From contig JAEORO010000157.1 of assembly GCA_016840855.1 (NCBI GenBank), positions 1 through 33,292 of the forward strand: DNA of 33,292 nucleotides. The letters run 5' to 3'. Positions 23,684 through 32,191 of this stretch are shown one piece after another. Position 1 is the first letter of the stretch. Every line of letters starts with the position of its first letter. The position numbers and the translations under genes were made by a program. Under the pieces are notes generated by a model. It saw only the letters and a list, made by a program, of their open reading frames with translations. It did not search any database and had not been told where the DNA came from. Origin of the DNA: Candidatus Thorarchaeota archaeon (GTDB taxonomy: Archaea > Asgardarchaeota > Thorarchaeia > Thorarchaeales > Thorarchaeaceae).

Positions 23684-24553
23684 TTAATTCCCTTTCTCAT
23701 AAACTAACTTTGACACATCGCAAACAGTAGATTTCCTTTTGCGGTATGTGGACGGGCCATCATATCCTGCATGTTTTAGTATATCAAGTGCAGTCGTTAT
23801 GTCTTTACCAACATCTTCCGGTGAATGAGCATCGGATCCCATTGTGACTATTGTAATCCCTGCTTCCCTTAATGCTTGAATAATGCATTTCTCTGGCATA
23901 GGATGTTCCATGCCTCTTCGTAATGGGGAAGTATTGATTTCAAAACCAATCCCTTTTGCGAGCATTTTACTTGATAATTCCTTCAAGTGAGGTTTCCACA
24001 AACTGCGGATTTCACTACCATAGAAGGGTTCTCCATAACGCCGATAGAGGTCGATGTGTGCCAATACATCAAAAATCTCTAAGTCCATGGAATCGAGAAG
24101 AATCGAGTAATATTTCTCACCAAGCTCTTTCATCGAATACCTACTAAATACATCATCAGCCCTACCATTTGCTGAGATTGCTATGTGGTCAATCAAGTGT
24201 ACTGAGCCAATTATGAGATCGAACTCAGTAGAAAAAAATCCATCAGGGAGTGCATTTTGCACTTCAGGGTAACAGTCTACTTCTACGCCAAGTAATACTT
24301 GAAGACCATGTTCACTATAGACCTCTCCCATTCCACGAACAGTTGCTTCATAATCTTCTAACCAAACGTTTGATTTGACATCTAACTTTTTCCCTTTCAC
24401 ATTGACATAGCAGTCCTCTGCCACCCTGTCTGTGTCTAAATGAGTTGTAAATGCAATCTCCTTGAGACCTGCATTGAGAGCAGCTTTACAGAACTCCTCT
24501 ATTGATCCCTCTGCATCAATAGAGTAGTTGGGGTGGATATGGTAATCATACAT
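23684..24553 (-). CDS. PHP-domain phosphoesterase, histidinol-phosphatase-like
   Basis: The protein has a full set of PHP metal-binding motifs: DYHIHPNYS at the N-terminus, FTTHLD, GVEVDCY, IGSVH, LAHIDLY and GSDAHSPEDVG near the C-terminus. At about 290 residues it matches HisK/HisJ-type histidinol phosphatases, which act in histidine synthesis, but related PHP proteins hydrolyse other phosphates and no his genes are adjacent. An ATG at 24562 would add three residues; I prefer the ATG at 24553 because a GAGATGAT ribosome site sits five bases before it and overlaps the upstream ATG. Confidence 0.88.
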   Translation of the reverse strand: MYDYHIHPNYSIDAEGSIEEFCKAALNAGLKEIAFTTHLDTDRVAEDCYVNVKGKKLDVKSNVWLEDYEATVRGMGEVYSEHGLQVLLGVEVDCYPEVQNALPDGFFSTEFDLIIGSVHLIDHIAISANGRADDVFSRYSMKELGEKYYSILLDSMDLEIFDVLAHIDLYRRYGEPFYGSEIRSLWKPHLKELSSKMLAKGIGFEINTSPLRRGMEHPMPEKCIIQALREAGITIVTMGSDAHSPEDVGKDITTALDILKHAGYDGPSTYRKRKSTVCDVSKLVYEKGN

Positions 24554-24608
24554 CGTAATCATCTCAGTACTAGCCCTATATCAGATTGCCTGAAGTGCAA
24601 GAAGCGTC

Positions 24609-25850
24609 CTATTCAGGACGTATCACAGGATCTAGGAATAAGTAGGAGTCAGTGACTGGTTCTGTTGGCTTGACCTCTTTCATTAATAGGGCAACTATTG
24701 TGGCCAGGGTTGTTGTAACTACGAGGAAGAGGATTGATGCTGATAAACCATAGATATCTCCTATCCATCCGAAGATTATTGGCGATATTGCTCCTGGAAT
24801 AGATCCCACCGAGAAGAGAAGACCAAATGCTAAACCCCTTGATGCTCTTGGACTTACTTCAGTTTGATATGCAGTGTTTGCAGGGACTCCAAGATAGAAA
24901 AAGAATCCAATGACAATAAGCACCATGATAAGTGCCAATTCACTCAATGCATAATTCAATAGAAGCAAAGCTGGAGTTGCCAATCCAGTGGAAACAATAA
25001 GAAATGGCACACGTCGACCGATTCTATCTGAGAGTGGTGCTGCAACCATTTCTCCCACAAGTCCAGCACTGAGCATTATTGTAGTTAGGTAACCCGCCCA
25101 TATTGGATCTACAGGATAGGTTGCCACAAGGTAGACCGGCATGAGTAATGAAGTGCATCTGAATGCCATTCCTCTTAGACCCATTAGTGTAAGACTTAAC
25201 CAGTAGCCAATTGTCCATCCATCAGTTCCTTTAGTTTCGTCTTCTCTGTCCATAAACCCTCTTTCGTAACCAGATCTAGAATACATCATTAGAAAGACTA
25301 CTGGGAACAATATTGCAATGCCAATGATGCTTAATAAGATGAGAGAGGGTCTCCAGCCTCCTAACAAAACCAGCAAGGTTACTCCAAGAAATGGAATGAC
25401 CGCCATACCAACAAGTCCTCCCATTGCCTGTATTCCTGTGGCTTTTGCAAGAGTTCTCTGTGGAAATTTCTCTGCAAGAGCAGGAAATACACTTGGGTGA
25501 TAGCCAGAGGCACCCAAACCAAGGAATGCTTGAAAGACCGCAAGAATCAAAAAATCACTAGAGAAGCTCGTCAATAACATTGCAAGAGAGCTAAAAAGGA
25601 CACTCCCTGTGATAAAGCGATCTCGCCAACGCCAACCTCGATCCCCAAGATATCCAACCAGCAAATGCGAAGTGGTCATCGCAACCACTGCAGCGCTTGT
25701 AATAATTCCAATCTGAGTGTAGTTTAATGAAAGTTCAATCTGAATGAGTGGAAGAAAAGGCGAAAGTGCTCCGGTGTAAATATGGTTGAGAAAGTGTGTC
25801 AGTGTGCATGCTGCAAGAACCGCATAGGAGGCTTTTGTGATTCTAGACAA
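24609..25850 (-). CDS. Major facilitator superfamily transporter
   Basis: The 413-residue product has about twelve membrane helices in two halves. The motif between helices 2 and 3 is GYLGDRGWRWRDR, and the matching motif in the second half is APLSDRIGRR, which are MFS signatures. The charged loop around residues 195-215 separates the halves. The substrate cannot be read. The first in-frame ATG would remove the first helix, so translation probably begins at the TTG at 25850, with AGGAT just upstream at short spacing. Its own TATA-like sequence and the RNA-like element at 25937-26020 lie upstream. Confidence 0.9.
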   Translation of the reverse strand: MSRITKASYAVLAACTLTHFLNHIYTGALSPFLPLIQIELSLNYTQIGIITSAAVVAMTTSHLLVGYLGDRGWRWRDRFITGSVLFSSLAMLLTSFSSDFLILAVFQAFLGLGASGYHPSVFPALAEKFPQRTLAKATGIQAMGGLVGMAVIPFLGVTLLVLLGGWRPSLILLSIIGIAILFPVVFLMMYSRSGYERGFMDREDETKGTDGWTIGYWLSLTLMGLRGMAFRCTSLLMPVYLVATYPVDPIWAGYLTTIMLSAGLVGEMVAAPLSDRIGRRVPFLIVSTGLATPALLLLNYALSELALIMVLIVIGFFFYLGVPANTAYQTEVSPRASRGLAFGLLFSVGSIPGAISPIIFGWIGDIYGLSASILFLVVTTTLATIVALLMKEVKPTEPVTDSYLFLDPVIRPE

Positions 25851-25917
25851 ATCCTGATGTCACTTCCAGTTTTATCAATCGCTGAAATACTCCTATGTTA
25901 AGCATGCTGGTATAGAT

Positions 25918-25929
25918 GATTACATAAAA
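25918..25929 (-). promoter_or_regulatory. TATA-like box for the MFS transporter gene
   Basis: The reverse strand reads TTTTATGTAATC here, 68-79 bases before the TTG start at 25850, which would give a leader of about 45 bases. It lies immediately downstream of the T-run that may end the small RNA candidate, so the transporter could have its own promoter. Confidence 0.4.
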
Positions 25930-25936
25930 CTCAAAG

Positions 25937-26020
25937 AAAAAAGATCGGTGAGCCGGTGACACGATAGAATACCATGCCACCAGCATATTCCGACTTCGAC
26001 TCGGAAAGGTTGTTAGTGGC
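25937..26020 (-). ncRNA. Candidate structured small RNA or transcript leader
   Basis: On the reverse strand, GCCACTAAC (26020-26012) can pair with GCTGGTGGC (25984-25976) with one mismatch and one wobble, enclosing a second six-pair stem TTCCGA/TCGGAA (26006-26001 with 25993-25988) with a seven-base loop. Downstream, ATCG/CGAT (25965-25962 with 25947-25944) forms a smaller stem followed by six Ts (25942-25937). A strong TATA-like box at 26035-26047 would start transcription within a few bases of 26020, at the first stem. The roughly 84-base element could be an independent RNA or an attenuator-like leader of the transporter gene. It does not match tRNA, box C/D or other families I know. It does not encode a recognisable peptide. 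Confidence 0.4.
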
Positions 26021-26034
26021 TAGGTAAAATCCCC

Positions 26035-26047
26035 TTTTATATATAAA
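26035..26047 (-). promoter_or_regulatory. Strong TATA-like box upstream of the RNA candidate
   Basis: TTTATATATAAAA on the reverse strand is the best archaeal TATA-box match in the window. Its centre is about 22-25 bases from the first paired base of the RNA candidate (26020). It lies about 190 bases from the transporter start, too far to suit a typical archaeal leader without another role. Confidence 0.5.
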
Positions 26048-26091
26048 GACCAAACTATCGGCAATCATAGTGTTTCAAAATACACCTTGTA

Positions 26092-28107
26092 TCAACCTAG
26101 CAATCCAGCTGTCCATAAAACAATCCGTAGTCCAATGAGTGCATCATCGCCTACTCCATATTCTCCTAGCAAAGCATAATTGTCGATGAAGAAGTTGGTT
26201 CCTGTTACTACGATTCTTCCTCCACTAGTATCTTCCCTACATCCCAAAACTGGTGCTGCTGGGTGGTAGCTGGCAAGCTGAGTCCCTCCTGGAGGAACAT
26301 GTATAGTAGCTCCATGATAATGGAATCCACTTAATCCAGAGGTGATTGGGTGTGAATCAAGATTTTCAATAAGTACTGGATCCTCTCCAGAGGGTACCTC
26401 AAGACCTGTGAGTTCAAATCCGGAAAAGCTCAGGAAATCATTGACTTGCGTGATATTTGTAAAACTAGCACCAAGGGTTGCTAAGAATATTCCTCCTCCA
26501 TTCCCATAATACTGCGAATAGGCAAGTTTCTCAGCAGCAGAGAATGGTAAAGAGTAAGCACTAGTTTCTGTCGGAATGGTTTCATTAGCATCATACACAC
26601 ATGGATCAAGTATGATGACTGAATCAAATTGTTGCAAGACTGAAAGTGTTGTTGCTGTGCTGTTTCGTATTTCAGTAACAGAAATATCGTTTGAAGTTAG
26701 CTCCTTGTAGAATTCCCTAAACTGACCATAGTAGGAATCAATTGACCACGAGGTGTGACTAATATCGAAAGCAACTCTTGCAATAGCTGATGACAACTCA
26801 AATGAAATCTCAAGACTTGTCGCTCCAAAATCTGTTGATGTGAACTGAATCGTATTGTTGAGCACCGATGGTCCTGATGAAGGCATGTGCGCAATAAGTG
26901 GGATAATTTTGCTCTGATTTACTTCGATAGTCGATGGGATATCGAAAATACTTGGGGAATCTCCAGTCACTGAAACTGTGAATGTTGTGCTACCTGATGT
27001 TAGTAATCTAACATTGAAATCGTAAGTGTCATCGTAAAATAGCTTCTCATAATCGATTGGTAGAGTAGCTGGAAAAGCTAAGCTCATAGCAGGTAGCTCG
27101 CCCTCTTGAGCAGCTGCAGCAAGTATCGTTTGAGAGTTTTGAACATTCAATTTCCCAGCTCCTACTACATAACTTGGATATTCAGTCATTGGATCTGCTC
27201 CTTTCATAAGAGCAGTCATTACTGACCCTGGACTATAGGTGATATTATTATCAATAGAATATCCAATGAGTTGCGCTGCTGCACCAGCAACACGAGGTGC
27301 TGCGAAGCTTGTTCCATAATATCTTGAAGTAGAGTCTGAAACCCATCCAAAAGCGCTGATATCTGGTTTCATGTATTTGTCGAATGTTGGGCCAGTCGAT
27401 GAGAATTCAGCGGGTGTATTGTCTTCATAGAGCGCTCCAACTGCAATACATTTTTCAAAAAGGCTAGGTGATGATATACTTGTACCAGCTAAACCGCTGT
27501 CTCCCTCATTACCTGCTGAGGAAACTACCACAACTCCTTTCGCGAAAGCCCATTCAACTGCTTGTTCTAGAGGGTCTCCCAAAACTGGACTTGAACCAAG
27601 ACTCATAGTGATAACGCTGCAATTCTGTTCAACTGCCCAGTATATTGCCGCTGTTAAACCAATAGGTGTTGCCACTCCATCAGTCCCTATCACTTTTCCA
27701 TTCACAATTTCTGCATTAGGTGTTTCAGCGACGAGGGTGGCAACAAGAGTGCCATGCGGAATATTCTCTGGTCGTGAGTCTGTGGTAGCTGTATCTATGA
27801 TATCATATCCATATTGAAGTTCAACGAAGCTTTTCTCCTCAACTACACGCCCTTGCAATGTGAAGCCAATGTCTATTCCCGAATCTAGGACTGCGACTCT
27901 GACTTTCGCGTTTGGACCATCACTAAATGGACCAATTCTGACAAGAAAGACCAATCCTGTTGATATAACGAGCATAAGGATAATGACAACTGCGATTATT
28001 CTTGTTCCACTAGATTTCTGCTTCCTAGGTGGTCCGTGCCAATAGTAATCGTCAATCATTTGTACCAGGCTCATATTGCTTTGCATGCGGCTTGTGAACC
28101 CTAACAT
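26092..28107 (-). CDS. Membrane-anchored subtilisin-like (S8) protease, site-1-protease-like architecture
   Basis: The 671-residue protein has a short basic cytoplasmic N-terminus, one membrane helix (about 36-57), and then a subtilase domain outside the cell. The catalytic triad is visible: D75 (AVLDSGID), H118 (HGTLVATL) and S267 (GTSFAAPRVAGA), with oxyanion N200 (SSAGNEG). The catalytic domain begins right after the helix, with no room for an I9-type propeptide. An Ig-like region (about 340-450) follows, and then a C-terminal domain of about 220 residues beginning VAFDISHTSW and containing GGGIFLATLG and GGRIVVTGTNFF. That region resembles, from memory, the glutamine-amidotransferase-like part of eukaryotic site-1 protease. 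It may process surface proteins. The ATG at 28107 lacks a clear ribosome site; an ATG at residue 8 or 12 is possible. Confidence 0.9.
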   Translation of the reverse strand: MLGFTSRMQSNMSLVQMIDDYYWHGPPRKQKSSGTRIIAVVIILMLVISTGLVFLVRIGPFSDGPNAKVRVAVLDSGIDIGFTLQGRVVEEKSFVELQYGYDIIDTATTDSRPENIPHGTLVATLVAETPNAEIVNGKVIGTDGVATPIGLTAAIYWAVEQNCSVITMSLGSSPVLGDPLEQAVEWAFAKGVVVVSSAGNEGDSGLAGTSISSPSLFEKCIAVGALYEDNTPAEFSSTGPTFDKYMKPDISAFGWVSDSTSRYYGTSFAAPRVAGAAAQLIGYSIDNNITYSPGSVMTALMKGADPMTEYPSYVVGAGKLNVQNSQTILAAAAQEGELPAMSLAFPATLPIDYEKLFYDDTYDFNVRLLTSGSTTFTVSVTGDSPSIFDIPSTIEVNQSKIIPLIAHMPSSGPSVLNNTIQFTSTDFGATSLEISFELSSAIARVAFDISHTSWSIDSYYGQFREFYKELTSNDISVTEIRNSTATTLSVLQQFDSVIILDPCVYDANETIPTETSAYSLPFSAAEKLAYSQYYGNGGGIFLATLGASFTNITQVNDFLSFSGFELTGLEVPSGEDPVLIENLDSHPITSGLSGFHYHGATIHVPPGGTQLASYHPAAPVLGCREDTSGGRIVVTGTNFFIDNYALLGEYGVGDDALIGLRIVLWTAGLLG

Positions 28108-28256
28108 AAGAGCACATGAACCTATCGAATACTGAACCGGAAAGCTTCAAAAGGTCCAGAAAGGAAAATGAAGATGTCGGACTTGAGGTAGGAACATTCG
28201 AGTTTGATTTATCTATGAAAGAAGTACAGCATCTATACCCTTGAGAGGTCGTAGCT

Positions 28257-31166
28257 TTGTCGAATGAAGACGCCATCACATCCGAGAACGATTCTACTCA
28301 TGCTTATCATGCATTACCTCTTGAGGAAGTCTTCGAAACTCTACGGGCTGACCCTGAAAACGGATTACCAGATGACGAAGTAAGATTAAGGATTCAAAAA
28401 TTCGGACAAAATGCTATACCAAAGATTCGTGGACCATTCTGGCAGGTGTATATTGCCCCGATTATGAACTGGCTAATCACAATTTACATTCTCAGCTCAA
28501 TAGGACTCATCATAATTGCGCAGTTGCTTCCTCCAGGTGAGAATGAGATGGGGCAAGCTTTAGTGTGGCTTGGGATTGTTGCAATTAATGCCCTGGTAGC
28601 AATCTTTCAACAATATAGAGCGCAGAAAAAGCTGGAGGCTTTAGAGAAACTCTCCGCTGGAGAAGCCCGCGTTATCCGTCAAGGTTCTGAAAAGAGTGTT
28701 CCTCCATTTGAAATAGTTCCTGGTGACATCATTAAACTCGACCAAGGGGATCGAATTCCTGCTGACGCTAGATTAATCACTTCATCTAATCTCACTACAA
28801 ATGAAGCCTCTCTGACAGGTGAGAGTGTCCCAGTAGTAAAGGATGAACAAGCGATTGTTGCTCGCGACGTTCCACTCACCGATATGAGAAACATGGTCTT
28901 TTTTGGTACATATATAGCAACAGGAATGGCTACGGTTGTAACCACTGCAACTGGAGGTCACACTGAAATCGGAAAGATTCAGGGAACTCTTGAAGCGCTA
29001 AATACAGGTGATATCCCTCTAAGACGAAAAGTCAACCTTCTGGCAAAATATCTTGGAATTGCAGCATTAATTCTCATGAGTGTATCTGTGCTATGGCAAG
29101 TCTTTGTCTTTGATTGGCTCAATGGGCAACCAATCAACCTCGGGTATGAACATGTATTAGGACAGACGCAGGAAGCAATCACTCGCGCGATGACTATTAT
29201 GCCCATCAATATACCTCTACTAACAACAATTGTTCTATTGACTGGTGTTCTAGCCATGGCAAAGAAAGGTGTCATTATCAGAGACCTATCAGCTGTAGAG
29301 AGTCTTGGTAGAGTTAGTGTCATCTGTAGTGATAAGACTGGAACAATGACTCGCAATCAGATGACAGTCAAGTATTGTTGGGATACGCACAACCTTTACA
29401 CCGTTAAAGGAGATGGATACGACCCCATTGGTGGTATCTATCTTCTAGAGGGAGCTGACGATATAATTACCCTCGAGGTCAAGGAACAAGAGGTTCGAGA
29501 TGTATTCAAATGGAAGGGCCTTTTCCGTCTTGTCGTCTGTGGTGGCATCAATAATGACTCTGAAATAGTTAGAGAAATAATTCCTGATCAAGGTGAAATT
29601 TGGAAACCATTAGGAGACCCCACAGATGCTGCTTTACTTACGTTGTTTCGCAAGAGTGGACTTGATGAAGAAGCAATATCAAAGAAATACGAGATTATTC
29701 AAGAGTTTCCATTTGAATCTGAGCTCAAGCGAATGACCAAAATTTGTAAGGATGGCAAAAAGTTCGTAGCTTTCACCAAAGGCGCAACGGAAGTTCTCTT
29801 ACCTAAATGCACAATGGTGGATGGAAAAGATTCGCCCACGAAAATTACTTCTGATATTGTGAATAAAGTCCGGACATTCACTACCGACTTTGCGTCTAAG
29901 GGTTATCGTGTCATCTCACTCGCATATCGACAACTCGACAAAGTCCCAACGGGTAACGATGCCCGCGATGAAGCTGAGAATAATCTAATCTATCTTGGAT
30001 TCGCTTGTATCGTTGATCCTCCTAGAGATGGTGTGAAGGAAGCTGTGTCTGCTTGTCATAGTGCAGGAATTAATGTGATTATGATTACTGGCGATGCCGC
30101 TGCAACTGCTAAGACAATTGCTGAAGACTTGGGCATCTTCAAAGTAAATTCACTTGTTGTTGAAGGTAGCGACATAGCTGATGTTTCTGATGACGACTTT
30201 GCCCGAACGAACGTTTTCGCCAGAGTTGACCCTGACCACAAACAAATCATTGTAGAACGGTATCAGGATCAACAACGTGTTGTGGCTATGACTGGGGATG
30301 GAGTCAATGACGCCTTAGCACTAGCCATGAGTGATGCCGGTATTGCTATGGGTATTACTGGTACAGATGTGGCCAAGGAAGCTGCGGACCTAGTTATAAC
30401 GGATGATAGTTTTGCTTCAATTGTATCCGGTGTGCATCAAGGTAGAGGTCTCTTCAACAAGATACGTATGATGATTTACTTCTATGTGGCCATCAATCTC
30501 TTTGAAAGCATTATCTTCTTTGGAGCCCTGTTCTTTCTTCCTGATCTTAGTTTCCTAGAAACTTGGCAGAGCATCTATCTCGTAGTTACAACCCACTCAT
30601 TCCCAGGTCTGGCACTTGTCTTTGATAGAACATCGCCACATGCTATGGAAGACAAACCTCGTGACAGCCAAGCACTCATCACACGTAACCTTGGAAAGTT
30701 CATGGCACTAAATGTCATTTTGATGACTATTGGAGCTGCATCAGTCTTTATGCTCACATTGACTGGCTGGGGCAGTATTGTTGATGTCTATGTTGAGAAC
30801 AACTTGGGTTTCTATGGTACAATTGATGCTCCATATAAGGCAAATGTTATGCTTTTGTCAGTAATACTTCTAGTTGAAAGTACCATAGTCCTCAGTATTC
30901 GTCGTATCAATATGCCATTGCACAAAAGTATTCGAGAACCGGGAACGTGGGTTTTTGTGGTCTTGCTGGGACTAATCTATATTGCACACTTTCTCCTCAT
31001 GTATGTGCCATTGGCACAAGAGATTCTATCTGTCTACAGTCTGCATTTCTATTTTGCACCATTAACAAGCTATGACTGGCTAATCGTGGTTCTTGGAGCT
31101 CTTCCAGCAATCATTGGCCTCGAGTTGTATAAGTGGCGTTTTAGGAACCATGATGTTGATCTATAG
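28257..31166 (+). CDS. P2-type-like cation-transporting P-type ATPase with unusual ion-site residues
   Basis: The 969-residue pump has the complete catalytic core: an N-terminal cation-ATPase domain, LTGES (E189) in the actuator domain, the phosphorylated D359 in SDKTGTMTRNQ, MITGD, and the magnesium-binding TGDGVND (D681, D685). About ten membrane helices are predicted. The core resembles Ca2+/Na+ pumps, but the helix-4 motif is PINIP (316-320) instead of PEGLP, and helix 6 reads TTHSFPG (H780) where Ca2+ pumps have VTDGLPA. Helix 5 keeps N747 and E750. The ion carried is therefore uncertain. Translation starts at a TTG with GAGAGGT seven bases upstream; a TATA-like TTTATCTA lies at 28208-28215. 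It is divergent from the protease gene. Confidence 0.9.
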   Translation: MSNEDAITSENDSTHAYHALPLEEVFETLRADPENGLPDDEVRLRIQKFGQNAIPKIRGPFWQVYIAPIMNWLITIYILSSIGLIIIAQLLPPGENEMGQALVWLGIVAINALVAIFQQYRAQKKLEALEKLSAGEARVIRQGSEKSVPPFEIVPGDIIKLDQGDRIPADARLITSSNLTTNEASLTGESVPVVKDEQAIVARDVPLTDMRNMVFFGTYIATGMATVVTTATGGHTEIGKIQGTLEALNTGDIPLRRKVNLLAKYLGIAALILMSVSVLWQVFVFDWLNGQPINLGYEHVLGQTQEAITRAMTIMPINIPLLTTIVLLTGVLAMAKKGVIIRDLSAVESLGRVSVICSDKTGTMTRNQMTVKYCWDTHNLYTVKGDGYDPIGGIYLLEGADDIITLEVKEQEVRDVFKWKGLFRLVVCGGINNDSEIVREIIPDQGEIWKPLGDPTDAALLTLFRKSGLDEEAISKKYEIIQEFPFESELKRMTKICKDGKKFVAFTKGATEVLLPKCTMVDGKDSPTKITSDIVNKVRTFTTDFASKGYRVISLAYRQLDKVPTGNDARDEAENNLIYLGFACIVDPPRDGVKEAVSACHSAGINVIMITGDAAATAKTIAEDLGIFKVNSLVVEGSDIADVSDDDFARTNVFARVDPDHKQIIVERYQDQQRVVAMTGDGVNDALALAMSDAGIAMGITGTDVAKEAADLVITDDSFASIVSGVHQGRGLFNKIRMMIYFYVAINLFESIIFFGALFFLPDLSFLETWQSIYLVVTTHSFPGLALVFDRTSPHAMEDKPRDSQALITRNLGKFMALNVILMTIGAASVFMLTLTGWGSIVDVYVENNLGFYGTIDAPYKANVMLLSVILLVESTIVLSIRRINMPLHKSIREPGTWVFVVLLGLIYIAHFLLMYVPLAQEILSVYSLHFYFAPLTSYDWLIVVLGALPAIIGLELYKWRFRNHDVDL

Positions 31167-31200
31167 GCTCGAACAACTCAAAATAGGAAAAATCTGAATT

Positions 31201-31238
31201 GTATATACATTATATATTTTGAAATGGAACTCTATAAA
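31201..31238 (+). promoter_or_regulatory. TATA-rich promoter region of panB
   Basis: The 108-base gap after the ATPase gene has two TATA-like elements: overlapping TATATACAT/TATATATTTT at 31202-31220 and CTATAAATG at 31232-31240. The second lies about 37 bases before the TTG start and would give a very short leader that still includes the GGTGGAG ribosome site at about 31260. Either supports separate transcription of panB. Confidence 0.5.
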
Positions 31239-31274
31239 TGATGGATTTTACACTAATCAGGTGGAGATATTAGC

Positions 31275-32132
31275 TTGGCTCGAAAGACCACTCATAGTAT
31301 TCGTCTTATGAAAAATAAAGGCAAGAAAATCGTCATGCTAACAGCATATGACGCACCCACTGCTGCAATACTAAGCGAAGTCGGAGTTGACATGATTCTA
31401 GTTGGTGACTCAGTCGGGAATTCATTATTAGGTTATGAGAGCACCATTCCGGTTACACTCGAGGATGTTATTCATCACAGTGCTGCAGTGGCACGAGCAC
31501 GTCCAGACTGTCTCATTGTTGGCGATATGCCTTTCATGTCCTATAAGGTCAGTGTTGAACAGGCTCTGGAGAATTGCGGTCTTATGCTCCAAGAGGGTGG
31601 AGCGGAAGCAGTTAAGATTGAAGGTGGTTCAGACTCTGTCGTTAGCATTGTGAAAACTATTGTTGACGCAGGAATTCCTGTAATGGGTCACATCGGTTTA
31701 ACACCGCAATCAATCTACCAACTGGGTGGTTATCGTATTCAGGGTCGCACTGCTGACATGGCTGAAGCGTTGGTCAAACAAGCCGTTAAACTGGAGGAAG
31801 CTGGTGCTTTTTCAATGGTCATAGAGCTAGTACCATCTGAAACTGCTAAACTCATATCTGAAACAGTAACTATTCCAACAATAGGTATTGGTGCTGGTCC
31901 GTATTGTGATGGACAAGTTCTCGTCCTTTGGGATATGCTGGGTCTATTTGAGGACTTCAAACCAAAATTCGTCAAAAAGTATGCTAATGTTCGTGAATTG
32001 ATCAAGAATGCTGTTTCTGAGTATTCAAAAGAAGTTCGAGAAGGTACGTTTCCTGACAAAGAACATAGCTTTGAGATGACTGAGGAAGAAACCGGCCGAC
32101 TCTACGGTCGTACTAAATCTAGAGATGGATAG
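31275..32132 (+). CDS. panB: 3-Methyl-2-oxobutanoate hydroxymethyltransferase (ketopantoate synthase)
   Basis: The 285-residue TIM-barrel enzyme adds a hydroxymethyl group from methylene-tetrahydrofolate (or the archaeal pterin) to 2-ketoisovalerate, the first committed step to pantothenate and CoA. Expected magnesium ligands are present as D45 (LVGDSVGN), D84 (VGDMPF) and E116 (VKIEGG), with VMGHIGLTPQS and the phosphate-like GIGAG loop farther on. The length is slightly above the bacterial enzyme because of a charged C-terminal tail. Archaea commonly use PanB followed by pantoate kinase; no further pantothenate gene is adjacent. It starts at a TTG preceded by GGTGGAG, and a hairpin follows the stop. 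Confidence 0.95.
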   Translation: MARKTTHSIRLMKNKGKKIVMLTAYDAPTAAILSEVGVDMILVGDSVGNSLLGYESTIPVTLEDVIHHSAAVARARPDCLIVGDMPFMSYKVSVEQALENCGLMLQEGGAEAVKIEGGSDSVVSIVKTIVDAGIPVMGHIGLTPQSIYQLGGYRIQGRTADMAEALVKQAVKLEEAGAFSMVIELVPSETAKLISETVTIPTIGIGAGPYCDGQVLVLWDMLGLFEDFKPKFVKKYANVRELIKNAVSEYSKEVREGTFPDKEHSFEMTEEETGRLYGRTKSRDG

Positions 32133-32154
32133 ATGTTACAAAAAGAGGAATAGT

Positions 32155-32178
32155 CAAGCCCCCTACCTAGAGGGCTTG
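32155..32178. terminator. Hairpin between panB and the convergent DUF1858 gene
   Basis: CAAGCCC (32155-32161) pairs with GGGCTTG (32172-32178) around a ten-base loop. It lies in the 59-base gap between two convergent genes and can serve both directions. Only a modest TATTT run follows on the forward strand. Confidence 0.6.
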
Positions 32179-32191
32179 TATTTCGGATAAC

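Noticed and set aside
25940-26020. tRNA gene, because of a seven-base loop closed by a GC-containing stem
   Set aside because: There is no acceptor stem with 3' end, no TTCGANT T-loop and no anticodon arm arrangement on either strand.
28979-29356. Reverse-strand open frame inside the P-type ATPase gene
   Set aside because: It overlaps the conserved phosphorylation region of the ATPase; its own product shows no family features.
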